A stretch of DNA of 64,000 nucleotides from Piscicola geometra (GCA_943735955.1 OX030969.1:795991-859990); one strand, 5' to 3'; shown: positions 33,901 to 45,600, counted from the first letter of the stretch. Program-made: numbers and translations. The notes: generated by a model from the letters alone, not told the origin.

Positions 33901-36791
33901 AGTATAATAGACTATATACAGTATAATAGACTATATAGAAAATATATTTTAAATACACTACTGAAAACAATTTATTGTTTTATTTAATAAAAAACTGTTA
34001 GTATTCATTAGCTTTGACACAAGTATTGGTCATTCCATTGAATTTCGACCAATGGAGTACACCCCCTCTTAGAAATTTATGAAACTTTCATATTATGTTT
34101 AGATACGTTGTCTATCAAAATATAAAATATAAAACATAAAAAATTCAATTTTTCGAAAGGTCGCCGAGTTTTTGACCTTCAAAGTTCGGCGAAATCAAGA
34201 CCACTTCTTTATTAAATTTGAAATATTTCAGCTTATATTTATTAGAACGAATAATGTAGTATACCAAAATGAAGGTATTTGGATGTTATATTTGAAATAG
34301 TTTAATGGTTTGAATATAAATATAATATAATATTTATTTTGGCTGTCAAAAGTTTGACCTTGAAATTTTCATAGTTGCCCCATATATTTTTTCAATTTTT
34401 TCTTCTCGTAACATTTTCCAAACATTCCTACAATCATATAAAACAAATAAAAAAGGTATTATTTAAAAAAATATTTTTAATCAATTTTTAAAAAATTAAA
34501 AAAGGTATTATTTTTGAAATAATTTTTAATCAATTTTTATCTTGAGCACTTAACAAAAAATATTTGGTCAAAACAGAATTTTAGAAGTGCTCTTCCATAA
34601 TTTTTTTTCAGACAAAAATTAATGAATTTTCATTATTATCATAACGTGCTTCAAGTCTTGAGACAGCATTAGCTTTTTTGAAGAAGGAATGTTGGCGTAT
34701 CATGTGTATTTCATCAATTATTTTAAAACAGCTAACTGATGTGTTTAATAACTTTAAAGTCAAAAAAGAGCCGTCTCAAAACTTGACCACATGTAGGCAG
34801 GCAACACTCTGAAAGGTTTCAAGCCAAGATGTTCAATTAACTGGCCAATCAACCAAACGTCTGTTGATAATCGTGCAACTGGATTAGTAGCTAATGGTTT
34901 TGGAGATGAAATTGGAGGGAAAAAGGGCTGACAACTTGTTAGAAATTTTGTAATTTTTGACTTGATCTATAAAAAATTTTTCTCCAATAAATTAAGTAAA
35001 GTATATTTTAGAAAAACACTTTTTAAAAGTAAAATACCTGAAATGTGAAATGAAAAATTTAAAATTTGAAGAAAAAATGACTCCAAAATGACGTTCCAAG
35101 GCAGTTTTTAAACAACATATAATATTTATTTTATTAAAACATAGACCCTTATACAATTAAAATTGAAAAAGCTAATTTAAGTCAAAAACGTCATAAACAC
35201 TGTCATTTCCTGAAATAGTTAATAACTGGGAAATATGTATTAATCAGGAAGTTTGACCTCAGTGAGGAGTCACTTTTCCTTGAGATAGAAACCCAATATT
35301 CTCACATTTGAATTATGTTAGTAATTGGCTCATTTTAAAACTGTATGCGTTAAGTTTAGTAAAAGAAAACACTCTAATACACAGGTATATAAAGAAATCA
35401 TTCTACTGAGTAAGTTTTTTTTATAACTCTCTCAAACTAACTACAATGAAATGAAAAGTTACAAACGTCAAAAGCTCTTCTGAAAGCATTTCTGACATCT
35501 TGTTCAGGGAGATTGGAAGAAATGGGGTCGAATCGGTAGTGGATCGGGTTAACTTGCCATTTATATTCTTTGATTGATTCAAAAGTAAATAAAAAATAAT
35601 TATAGCTATAATGATGTCTGATTAATAAATATTATGATATCAGTGATAAATGAAAAGTATATTTGAAATAATTTGTTTAAGTCAAAATAGTTCATTCATT
35701 AGAATAACTACAATTTCTTTACCCCCAACCAATGATCCTTTTGTTCGACACATTTAACTCATCAATTTTTTTTTCAAAATACTTTTTAATAACCCATCAC
35801 ACTAGATTCATTTTCATTCACTATTTATTTGTATTATCTTCTTCTCCACCCACAAGTTCCACCTACCATAGAACCAATATCTTTTCATCCTCTTTCTGAT
35901 GAAGTCTCCAGGACCGGAAAAATCTGGCACTCCACATCTGGGAAGGCCCATGCTTTTGATCGATTCTTCGTTCATTTCGCCTGCGTGGAGGTGGCGGCGA
36001 TAAGGCGATACTGCATTGAGGTTTATTAATAAAACCTATTTAGCAATGCTAAATGTAAGCATTCACGAAGCAATATTTTACTTCTCTAAAACTACATCCA
36101 AAACTACATCAACATCTTACAAATTCTTTTGACACCATTTCACATCACCACATTGAGCAATAAAACCAATTTTCAAAAGCTGCACCACTAAAACACCATC
36201 CCAACTACACCGCCACAACTACACCACTTCAACCACACTACTACAAGTACAATCACTACCACAGACAAACCGTTATAACCTTTCTACCTCAATACTCACC
36301 CGTTATATTAAGTCCGTACATAAATTGGAAAGCTTTGACTGCTTCCTTGAATTCATCTGACAAAGCCCCCAATCTTTCCATGTGCGAATTCGTTCTATAT
36401 CTTCCTAGGTAATTGTATCTCACAAAAAAGTCCTGTTTTAGTGGAAGATGGGAAAAGGAAAAAAACTTTGAGATAACGATAGATAATGAATTTAGAAAAT
36501 GGATTCGACATGTTTAATCGAATGGGAAATTTTGTATTGCTTCAAATGTAGACACTAAAAAAGATGTAATAAAAATATTTGGTGTAAAGATAAGAGGGAG
36601 ATGGTTAAATTCTGAAATATTTTTTGATAAACAAATAATTATTTAAGGTTGAATAGTTTAAAAATTTTAAAACAGGATTAAAAAGTACAATGGCTCACCC
36701 TTTGCTCATCATATGTTTTGAATGTAAGGTTCTCCGAAAAAACATTTTCAAAAATAGCCAGCAACAGCAACACTTCATGCCACAAAAACAT
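24902..36791 (-). CDS. Membrane-type matrix metalloproteinase, ten coding exons
   Basis: Exons: 36791-36699, 36432-36300, 35980-35867, 35567-35467, 27557-27347, 27082-26921, 26635-26477, 25895-25734, 25482-25274, 25069-24902; all GT-AG, phases consistent, 503 residues. Signal peptide about 1-19 (VLLLLAIFENVFS). Propeptide with cysteine switch PRCGVPD (Cys91). Furin-type site RKRMKR (104-109). Catalytic domain with HEIGHSIGLDH (zinc His 227, 231, 237; Glu228) and Met-turn Met245. Hinge, then hemopexin blades between Cys298 and Cys463, the expected disulphide pair. C-terminus SAVSFSVFVALTFVA is hydrophobic without a cytosolic tail, as in GPI-anchored MMPs. It would cleave matrix or cell-surface proteins at the plasma membrane after furin activation. 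Weakest junction: exon 7/8, with a poor pyrimidine tract. Confidence 0.95.
25953..26148 (-). mobile_element. SINE-B in MMP intron 7
   Basis: Inverted copy: B-box GGATTCGAACT on the plus strand, acceptor GGTTGGCTAA, ATCATATACACTAGGTATAT. Same orientation as the host gene. Tail at 25953-25985. Confidence 0.88.
27560..28015. other. MMP intron 4, unique-looking part
   Basis: AT-rich; contains a short (CACG)n-like CACACGCGCACGCACGC run near 27700. Nothing else recognised. Confidence 0.5.
28020..28475. repeat. Dispersed repeat R1, copy 2
   Basis: Inverse of 6010-6375. Contains three spaced copies of (A)GTTGC(C/T)TAAGATGAAAC-like motif at 28390-28455. In MMP intron 4. Confidence 0.7.
28514..29122. 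repeat. 19-bp satellite, left block
   Basis: About 32 near-perfect units of ACTATATACAGTATAATAG. Continues on the far side of the LINE as 33175-33939, so the two blocks were one array. Confidence 0.97.
29123..33174 (+). mobile_element. LINE-C, near full-length, inserted in the 19-bp satellite
   Basis: About 4.05 kb, GC-richer than its surroundings, ending in an A-rich tail (AACAAAAAAAAATAAAAAAA). A 5' region of about 850 bp may hold a small ORF (29417-29707). It lies in MMP intron 4, antisense to that gene. Satellite continues on both sides, so the array was the target; exact target duplications cannot be separated from the array itself. Confidence 0.9.
29980..33149 (+). pseudogene. LINE-C polyprotein: APE endonuclease, reverse transcriptase, zinc finger
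   Basis: Endonuclease blocks: LNIDVAALQETRLPESG, FVNLLCIYAPTMQ, LYLLGDFNARVGSD, DCDTDHSLI. Reverse transcriptase blocks: SGKAPGDDGIPPEIIKCG, NNYRGISLLSVVGK, AFIDLTKAFD, KQGCVLAPTLF, and FADDAALVSH with the catalytic Asp pair (about 32175). Then LLYGSETWT, WLGHLRRTEEGRIPK, and a C-terminal finger FTCSRCSRDC...HSRSC. Breaks: stop codons near 30340, 30531 and 31801, and a frameshift near 30565. Few lesions for about 1,000 codons suggest fairly recent insertion. It belongs to the APE-type LINEs with a C-terminal finger; the clade was not fixed. Confidence 0.93.
33175..33939. repeat. 19-bp satellite, right block
   Basis: About 40 units like the left block, with more variants (ACTATACACAG, AATGGACAATATACAG). 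A higher-order block of about 180 bp recurs (33300-33410 and 33490-33600). Confidence 0.97.
33940..35460. other. MMP intron 4, remainder
   Basis: AT-rich, no recognised ORF, RNA or bounded repeat. Confidence 0.5.
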
Positions 36792-37600
36792 GGTCGTCGA
36801 GTTATCTATTCTCTTGGATCTATAAACAATATTTGAATTGGTCGCTAGGTCGCTTTAACAATATTATTAGGTTTCAATTGTCCTGCACAAACCTTTATTT
36901 GTTCCACAAATACACCCATCAAGGGTGGATCGGATCACTTCGAGTTCTTTTTACTCAGCTCTTGATCAACGGAGGTTTGAATGAGAACAGTGGCGAAAAG
37001 AAGTTTAAGTAAACCTGGTGAAAAAATGATGGAAAGATGATGAATAAGAAGAAAAAAGATTTGATGGTAGATTCTTTAATGCTTTTAGGTGACTGATTGG
37101 TAATAAAACACATTCATCAGCATATTCCTAACCTATTTTTTACGATGTTTATCAAGTTGTTATTGAAAATTTTGTGAAACTTTATTTTATTTTACGTAAC
37201 AATTACGTCATGAAAAAAAGTCATTTTTGATTTTTTAAATATCAAATATTTTTCTTGAAAGAAGAATGTTTAAGTTTTAAGAAAATTTATTTTTATAAAA
37301 ATTTAAGAAAATTGAATTGAATTTAAAAAACTATTTGTTATCAATGTAGTTGTAAAAAGAGTGAAAAACGGGAAAAAACTGAAAAAATAAAAATATAGTT
37401 TATAAAGTTATAAAGTTTTTGGAAAGTTAAATCTAAATAAATCTAAATGGCTTAATTATTTAAATGACTATATAATTCCAAGTCAAAACTATGAAGTTTT
37501 ATAAATTTCTGAAAAGAAGCAAAAAAAGTTGATCAATTTAGTAAAAAACTTCTAGAAATGGAACTAGAGATTTCTTCAACTCATTGTAGTTTAAATGTAT
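36792..37600. other. Region upstream of the MMP start codon
   Basis: AT-rich. Expected to hold the 5' UTR and promoter of the MMP gene; no core element can be supported. Confidence 0.4.
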
Positions 37601-38261
37601 ATATAGGAGAGCACATGGCAAGATGCACATGCTAGGGATTTTTGATACTGTTTCTAAGTGATAACGAGATAAATAAATTTAAAGATTGCATTAAATACTT
37701 CAATATCTTAGCTATGTTCACTTTTTTTCCATTTTTCTAATAATACATTTTCTAGGTTAAAAAACGATTTTCCCAATGGTATCAAACGAGCGTCTTGTCC
37801 CGCTTTAAAAGTTTTTTTTTCTTGAACTTTATTTTTGCTCATTTGAAGAAATTTTACAAAAAAATACAACTAAATCGTTTAATACTTCAATAAAACAATT
37901 TAAAATAGAAATAATTAACAAATGTTTTTCTCATTTAAAAAAAATCTTTATTAATTTTTGAAACTGAAGATGGACAAAAATCACTTAGGAATTCTTTAGA
38001 ACTGACTCCATCTGTACAAGGTTCATGTGGTCACCATCACATTTGCCACACTGGATCCATTTTTCACTGGAAGAATCAATGTGGGACTCATCACATATCA
38101 AAAAATTTAAAGATGTTATATAAAAAAAAGATGTTTATAAACTATTAAAAAAATTATTTCATTATTTATTTTAATTTTTATTTATTTTATTTTCTTCCCA
38201 ACTTTTTTCTTACAGGGGGAGCTATTTAAAACATCAGCAGACTCTACTTGTCTTGCTCTTT

Positions 38262-38645
38262 TTTTTCAGAGGGAAAGACTCAGGTCTTCCAGGTCAAGAG
38301 ATGTAGTTCCACAGAGCTACAAACTCAAGTATGCAGGTGCAAGAAGCTTTTTTGTTGCAGCGCCGACTCTTTGGAATAGTCTTACCTGAAAACGTACTTG
38401 TTTGGCAGATCACAATAACCCACAAATTTACTGCTCATTTCTTCCATTCATTAATTTCTTGCTTCCTAATTTTATCTTCATTTCATTAATTTTTTTTATT
38501 TATTAATGGTTAATAATAATTTTTTTAAATAATAATTATTAATAATATCATTATTTAATTTTCCATAACTAAGTGGTCTTGAAGCCCGTCTGGATTTACG
38601 CCACTATAAACTTACTCGTCGTTGTATTGTATTGTATTGTATTTT
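38262..38645 (+). pseudogene. LINE-A 3' fragment with intact tail
   Basis: Protein remnants RERLRSSRSRDVV, KYAGARSFFVAAPTLWNSL, then a deletion. 3' UTR followed by the LINE-A tail: TAAGTGGTCTTGAAGCCCGT, ATTTACGCCACTATAAACTT and TTGTATTGTATTGTATTG. Nested in the pogo-like element. Confidence 0.85.
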
Positions 38646-38699
38646 ATTGGTTTACATTTGGACAATTGTTCAAGAACTTTGATAAGATCATCATTAAAG

Positions 38700-39135
38700 G
38701 AAGCCAAGTCTGATGTTTCTTTTTTTAGAATGCATTGAGACTTAAAATGTAATATTCTAAGTTAATTTATGTTACAATTTGAAGAAAAAAAACAATTGTG
38801 TACAGTTAAAACCTCAAATAATTGAAAAGTTTCTTAATTATATCAGATCAGTGCGTCTTGCCTCGCAGGTATATGTTCCAAACTTATTTAAAAATTAGGT
38901 GATACGAGTGGGAAATTATAAGTTATTTTTTCTGTAATTGATGCAGCTTAGAATCGTTTTTTAAAGAAATGAAATTTTATAATAAGTATTTTATAAAATT
39001 AAAAAAAAAAAGAGAAAACAAACTAGGCCAACTAATATTAATGCTTTTAAATAAAATAAATTAATATTTTCGACAAAATGGTAATCTTACAAACTCTATA
39101 TCGCGTTTAACAAAAACACTCATGCGCATCTTACC
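38700..39135. other. Interior of pogo-like element, non-coding
   Basis: AT-rich; no further coding match. Confidence 0.4.
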
Positions 39136-39329
39136 CCGATTGAGCATCTTGCCCCACTCTCTCCTATATATAATGAATTAAATTATCTTAATATTCATTT
39201 TAACAACCTTTCACATCTAACTTAACCCACATCTAACCTTACCCACATTACCAAAAGTATCATTGTCACAGCATCACTATCATTACCAATACAGCATCTT
39301 CAACATCACCACAGAACCGTCGTTCCTAC

Positions 39330-39600
39330 TACAGCTTCATTATTCCCACAAAAGCATCTTTCTGGATCCTTTTAGCATTGGTGTTAGGGTGAAACAGGAA
39401 ATGCAGAAGAAAACCTTGCCAAGACTGAAGTCGCTGTGACCCCTTTTTTTCTGCTGCAACCTTACTGAATCCTCTTGGCACTGGTGCTGACAAGAGGTGC
39501 AGAAGGGGTATTTGCAAAAACTGATATTTTTGTGGCAGTTTTCCCTTTTGTTGTTGCTGAGGCCGATCAGACTGAGAAAGAGCACCCTACCCCGTTGGAC
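39330..39600 (-). repeat. Unknown repeat R2, tandem copies
   Basis: Two adjacent diverged units sharing AGT-TTG-CAA..TTCTGC and CACCA(G/A)TGC(T/C)AA(A/G)AGGAT. Minus-strand frames are Cys-rich (FCKYPFCTSCQHQCQ, VFFCISCFTL). Related to 20300-20470. Function unknown. Confidence 0.4.
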
Positions 39601-39929
39601 AAATCCCCGGCGGGTAACATCCCCGCTCTAATTTTGGGATAAACGCTCTTGGGGATAAACGCCTCGTTAGAAATTTAACGGATAAAAGCCCTTTAACGGA
39701 TAAAATACCTGTTCACATTTATCAGTTTTTCTATTTAAAAAAATGATCACTCAATTTAATAACAAAATTAATACTTTAACTCAATTTAATAACAAAATAA
39801 ATACTTTAACAAAAACCAAGTTATATTTTAGTAAAGAATTCAAAGAGTTGCTGTTTGTGTGTGCGTTGCTATTTATGTGTGTGTTGCTGTTTGTGTATGT
39901 GTACGTGTTTTTATGTGTGTGTGAGTTTT

Positions 39930-41150
39930 AATATTTTTATATTATAATTTAAAATTTTTATAATATAATTTAATATTTTTATAATATAATTTAATATTTT
40001 TATAATATAATTTAATAGTTGTATAATATAATTAAATATTTGTATAATATAATTTAACAATTTTATAATATAATTCAATATTTGTATAATATAATTTTAT
40101 ATTTGTATAAAATAATTTCATATTTTTATAATACAATTTAATTTTATTACAATATAATTTAATATTTTTATAATCTAATTTAATATTTTTACAATATAAT
40201 TTAATATTTTTATGATATAATTTGATATTTTCATAATATATTTTGATATTTTCATAATATAATTTAATATTTTTATGATATAATTTAATATTTTTATAAT
40301 ATAATTTAATATTTTTATAACATAATTTAATATTTTTATAATACAATTTAATATTTTTATTATAAAATTTAATATTTTTCTATAATATAATTTAATATTT
40401 TTATTATATAATTTAATATTTTTATGATATAATTCAATATTTTTATAATATAATTTAATCTTTTTACAATATAATTTAATCTTTTTATAATATAATTTAA
40501 TATTTTTATAATATAATTTAATATTTTTACAATATAATTTAATATTTTTTATAATAAAATTTAACATTTTTATATTATAATTAAATATTTTTATAATATA
40601 ATTTAATATTTTTATAATATAATTAAATATTTTTATAATATAATTTATTATTTCTATAATATAATTAAATATTTTTATAATATAATTTGTTATTTTTATA
40701 ATATAATTTGTTATTTTTATGATATAATTAAATATTTTTATAACATAATTTAATATTTTTATAATATAATTTAATATTTTTATGAAATAATTTAATATTT
40801 TTATAATATAAATTAATATTTTTATAATATAATTTAATATTTTTATAATGTAATTTAATATTTTTATAATATAATTTAATATTTTTATAATATAATTTAA
40901 GATTTTTATAATCAAATTTAATATTTTATAATATAATTTAATATTTTTATAATATAATTTAACATTTTTATAATATAATTTAATATTTTTATAATGTATT
41001 TTAATCTTTTTATAATATAATATAATATAATATAATTTAATCTTTTTATAATATAATTTAATATTTTTATAATATAATTTAATATTTTTATAATATAATT
41101 TAATATTTTTATAATATAATTTAATATTTTTATAATATAATTTTTAAAAG
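39930..41150. repeat. 21-bp AT satellite
   Basis: About 55 units of ATAATATAATTTAATATTTT plus T. As 21 is a multiple of 3, the minus strand stays open and encodes repeated IIKILNY; this is a property of the period, not evidence of a gene. Confidence 0.95.
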
Positions 41151-41213
41151 ACAAAGTCCTTTTTTTTTATTTTGAGGGGTGAATCGGTTGAGGGGTGAAT
41201 CGACTGCAATTCC

Positions 41214-41275
41214 TTCTGCAATTCCTTGAAGCTCGTTCGGATTTACGCCACGTAATAATATTGTTCATTGTTTTG
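41214..41275 (+). repeat. LINE-A tail relic
   Basis: CCTTGAAGCTCGTTCGGATT TACGCCACGTAATAATA-like end without coding sequence. Confidence 0.65.
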
Positions 41276-41289
41276 TATAAACGCTCTTT

Positions 41290-41410
41290 AGTTTTTTCAT
41301 TTTACCTAAACGGTCTTTAAATGTTTCATTTCATTTTAAAGAGTCTTTAAATGTTTTATTTCACTTTAAAGAGTCTTTAACTGTTTTATTTCATGCTGAA
41401 CGGCTTCTAA
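41290..41410. repeat. ~37-bp tandem repeat
   Basis: Three to four units of TTTAAAGAGTCTTTAA with TGTTTTATTTCA. Confidence 0.7.
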
Positions 41411-42130
41411 AACAATCGTTAACAATGGGTTATTGTTCTGGTAAGTCTTGGGGTCTGAAAGTGGGTTTAAAAGTAAAAAATATAAAGTTAAAAGTTCGCA
41501 AAGATAATTTTGAAAAGTCAAATATCATAAAAACGATTACAATTATCAAACAATTTTTTTAAGTTTTTGAAATGTTTTTTCAAATCCAAAAAATATACTT
41601 TGATATTAATTTTGAAAAGAAGTAAATGCAATATTTTTTTTATAAATTAAGCAGAAGAATTATTCTTTATTAAATTTGGGGAAACGAACAATTAAAATAT
41701 AAAATAAGAAAAGTAGCATGCATGTAGCCTTCAAATTCCAAGTCAAACAACACAAAATACAAAAAAGGTATTAAAATATCGTATATTCAAACTGAATCAA
41801 ACACCGTCAAATGCTTGTTGCAGACGACATAAAGGATGCAATAGATATGCATGCAAAACAAACTATTAAAATGCTTCAAAAGACAGTCTGCAGAGTAAGC
41901 GTTGACAATTAGTCTAAATCCATCCAATTAAACGTGATTAAATGTTTATGGGTTGCCATTGGAAATTTATTTTAACATATACCCCTTATAATTAAGTTAA
42001 ATTAAATCTATTTATATTTTTACTTGTTGATTTTGGAGCAAAGTCAATCAATGAATGTGTAATTTATTAAAATGTCTTCTATTTGAACGTGCGTAATTAA
42101 CGTCCAGCGGAAGTCACTGAAATATAAAAA
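41411..42130. other. AT-rich DNA, nothing recognised
   Basis: No supported gene or repeat boundary. Confidence 0.45.
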
Positions 42131-42134
42131 TAAT

Positions 42135-42386
42135 GATAATTATCATCATCATCATCATCAACATCATCAACATCAACATCATAGTGTTATCAGCGTTACT
42201 AACATCCACTTCTCTAATTGATTATCAATATCGTTATCATAACTTTCCGATATTCTCACTTAAATCATCGTCTCAATCATTAACACTTTTCATCATGAAA
42301 TATACCAGCATAAAATACGTCTTTCCATCATCATCATCATCATCATCATCACCATGATCATGATCATGATCATCAACATCATCACC

Positions 42387-42417
<31 letters not shown>

Positions 42418-42545
42418 ACATCATCACCATCATCATCATCATCATCACAACGATCATCATCATCATCATTACAACGATCATCATCATCCTCATCACAACG
42501 ATCATCATCATCATCATCACAACGATTATCGTCATCATTGATTAA
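42135..42545. repeat. (ATC)n tracts
   Basis: 42135-42180 and 42325-42540: ATCATC runs with ACAACG and ATGATC interruptions. Confidence 0.95.
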
Positions 42546-43150
42546 ATAGCATCAAGAGCATGCAGTGTTCAATAAAATATATAAATGATGGGGAAAATAT
42601 AATATAAAAAAAATAACCTTGAAAACTAAATTAACAAATAATAATGAAAAGGAAGAAGCATAAAACAGACATTAATAATAATAATAATAATAACAATTAT
42701 AACAATAGGAATTGGTGTAACTGCAATTAAGGAGCTCATCATTATAGCAGCGAACTGCACAGGGCTGCGTGTGGCGGCTGAGAGACTGCCAGAAGGTCTT
42801 AATAGCCCTTTGGCATCACAATCATAAGCATCGATTCAAAAATGTTTAAACAAAATAATGATAACAACACTTATAAAAAAGATATCTAATAATAATATAT
42901 AAAATATTAATAATTATAATAATAATATTAACAATAGTAATTATTATTATTATTATTCTGAAAAAATAAAATACTTATAATAGTTGATACTATTGATAAA
43001 AATGCGCCTCACAGAGGCCGAGTGGAGGAGTCAGTACTGCAACCACTGCAACCACTGCAACAACGTCTCACCATTCGATCCTCAATCAATCTATGTGACT
43101 AGTTGCCATAGCAACTGTTGCTTATCAATTGTATCACTATAATGGACTTT
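42546..43150. other. AT-rich DNA with (ATA)n
   Basis: Short AATAAT runs near 42675 and 42890. A GC-richer stretch at 42720-42830 has no recognisable frame. Confidence 0.4.
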
Positions 43151-43158
43151 TCACACAG

Positions 43159-43336
43159 ACATTGACACCGGTGTCTCCGAAGAACATCTCACCGACGTGC
43201 TTCCCTGCTTAAATGCCGTCGATTGGCAGTTCTCACTCCGTTCCACTGGAGACCGCATCGAACGTTCCAGTGCTGTGCTTGAGAGGAGGCCACGTCGACA
43301 ATACCTCCACCATTCTTCTTCTTTTTTTATATTCAT
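43159..43336 (+). other. Possible exon, low confidence
   Basis: After TTTTCACACAG a frame reads TGVSEEHLTDVLPCLNAVDW, FSLRSTGDRIERSSAVLERR; composition is protein-like and GC-richer than around it. No family recognised; it could be a LINE fragment. Confidence 0.22.
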
Positions 43337-43439
43337 TTATTCATTATTTTTATATATATTTATTTAATGGTATTGTTATTGTTATTGATTTTTTCTTCTA
43401 TCATTTGATTGCCTTTAAATCACCTTGACGCAGGCAGAT

Positions 43440-44430
43440 AGACGGTAATTGAGAGCAGATAAATACTTCAAAAAGATAATAAAAACAACAAGAATAAACA
43501 AAAACGTAATATAAAATATATTAAAATATAATTAAAATAATAATTAAAATAATAATTAAAATATTAATTAAAAAGAATTAAGTTTAGTTGCAAAATGAAA
43601 GCAATCAAATGTCAGAGTTTTTGATGTCGAAGTTCGAAGGGGAAATCAATCAAGACTGAAAATGATTCATCATCATCATCACCATCAGTAATGTTATCAT
43701 CATCATCATCACCATCAGTAATGTTAATATCATCATCATCAAAATCATCCTCCTTATTATCTCATCCTCATCATCTTATCATATTATCAAGAACATCAAT
43801 GTAACCGATCAGTTTTATAATTTTGAACAATCACAAATGATATATTTCGTACAATCATTAAACATTTATAGATGAAATTCTTGAATAAATTGCCAAAAGG
43901 GATCTTTATCATAAAACTTATGCAAACTTCATCTCCTAGACCTCGATCTTTTCCGAACTTTTTTCGTCATTTAATCTATTTAATACTTTTTATTTTAAAT
44001 ATTTATTTTACATAATAAATTATTTGATAATCTAATGTTAATATCAACTTTAGTATTAAGATGAGAACTCATGTTAATTGACCCAATAGTAGTTAATAAG
44101 AATTAAACGGAATTATGTAAAAGTAATTAATTAAAGGTTGTTAATGGATGCAATTGATCAATATTAATCACCTTGAAATGAGCAAATGACTACTGTATAT
44201 TTCTTTTAATATTAAAGAATTAACGTTGATTAATTATTTTTGATAAAAATATATAATATTAATGATTTATTAATTAAAAACAAATTAAAGTTATTAAAGA
44301 AGAAATCTAATTTAAAAAAACGTTATTTTTCTTTTTCTAAATATTTAACTAATTGAAAAATAGTTTGATTAGAGTTAAAATTAAGGGTCAGTTTAATTTT
44401 AATGAAATAAAATAGCTTTGACGTCAGTAT
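43440..44430. other. AT-rich DNA with ATC repeat
   Basis: CATCATCATCACCATCAGTA occurs twice at 43668-43735. Otherwise nothing recognised. Confidence 0.5.
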
Positions 44431-44636
44431 GCAGGTACTCTGGAGCAGTAGGCAGTGGATTCATGATCTATTATGAAATTAGTATTGCAAAATGTTTTGG
44501 AAAAACCACAAATTACGAATAAGTTTAGCAAATTGTAAGACGAAGTAATGGAAGTTGGGTTGGGGAGGCTGAAGTAGAAAGTAGCCTGGGAAGAGTGGCC
44601 AACCAACGCCTACTCATCTCAATCAAGGCACTGATA

Positions 44637-44769
44637 TTATGTCATTGTGATGTTGATTGCCATGATGGCGAGGATGATGAAGATTGTGAGTGTAAGAATG
44701 TAAATTTGGATGGGATTGTAGACACTACTTGCGACCAGGAAGGCTGTCACATACTCAAACTTGTGTGCC
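44637..44769 (-). CDS. Orphan terminal exon of a putative membrane protein
   Basis: Acceptor CTCCTCAG then a frame AHKFEYVTAFLVASSVYNPI and a strongly hydrophobic end (IYILTLTIFIILAIMAI) stopping at 44637. One transmembrane helix close to the C-terminus is plausible. No partner exon identified and family not recognised; chance ORF remains possible. Confidence 0.35.
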
Positions 44770-44824
44770 CTGAGGAGGTCCAATGGGGTTGTAGGAGTTG
44801 ATGTTTTTGGTTTCGTTGGCGGTG

Positions 44825-44895
44825 GTATCATTGTTGTTGTTGTTGGTGTTGTTGTTGTTGTTGTTGTTGGTGTTGTTGGTGTTGTTGTGTTTTTG
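44825..44895. repeat. (GTT)n microsatellite
   Basis: GTTGTTGTTGGTGTTG-type tract. Confidence 0.95.
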
Positions 44896-45600
44896 ATTAA
44901 AGTATTGTTTTAGGTTTTTGTCTTTGTTGTTTGTGTATTGGTTGATATTTACAAATAAACGTTTGTGTGTGATAATATAAATAATGAAAGTATTGTAATC
45001 AGTGCCGAAGGTAAGAGCACTTCTCGGAGAAAGATGAGTGAAAGGAAAATTCAATTTACATCCTTGAAATGTTAGAGAAGAGCATCAAAGGCATGAAAAA
45101 CAAATGAACAGTGAACAGAAATGACATAAGGTTGGTTTGCAAGGCGTGGTCCAATGTGCAGAAGAGTTTGGTAAAGTAAAAAAAAGAAAGAGAGGAAAGT
45201 AGATAGAGAAAGTGAGTGAAGAGAGAGAGATGTTGAAGGAAAGAGTGATGTTGAAGGAGAAAGTGATGTTGAAATGGACGTTCGATTTGAAATGAAACGA
45301 AAAGCGATAACTTCTTAAACTAAAACCAACACCATCATCCTTACCATTTTCCTATATCATCAACAGCACCATCATAACAATAATTACCATTATCAACATC
45401 ATCAACATCGTCATCATCAGCACCATCATCACCGACATTACCTTCGTCAAAATCACCTCACCATTGGTACATGAAACTAAGGAACTTTTTTTGAACTCAG
45501 AAATCTCGGAGTTTAAAAGTGGAAGGCTGCATCGGTGACGCCTTCAAGCTGCCAGTCGCCATGACGTCATATCTGTGGGGGTGCAGGGTCGTTCAGTCAA
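44896..45600. other. No gene recognised
   Basis: Purine-rich GAGAGA/AAAGTG run near 45180-45280 and short ATCATCA stretches at 45330-45440. Confidence 0.5.

Larger units (their letters stand above)
37601..39172 (-). mobile_element. Pogo-like (Tc1/mariner superfamily) element with TIRs
   Basis: Imperfect inverted ends: TATATAGGAGAGCACATGG then CAAGATGC on the left; reverse complement of the right end reads TATATAGGAGAGAGTGGGG then CAAGATGC. Flanking TA on both sides fits TA target duplication. On the minus strand at 38105-37976 a short frame reads FLICDESHIDSSSEKWIQC and GKCDGDHMN, resembling the Cys/Trp-rich C-terminal motif of pogo/jerky-type transposases. The transposase body is gone, and a LINE-A piece has inserted (38262-38645). 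Confidence 0.65.

Noticed and set aside
40175..41154. 246-codon ORF of IIKILNY repeats as a gene
   Set aside because: Arises from a stop-free 21-bp satellite unit; no start context or splice support.
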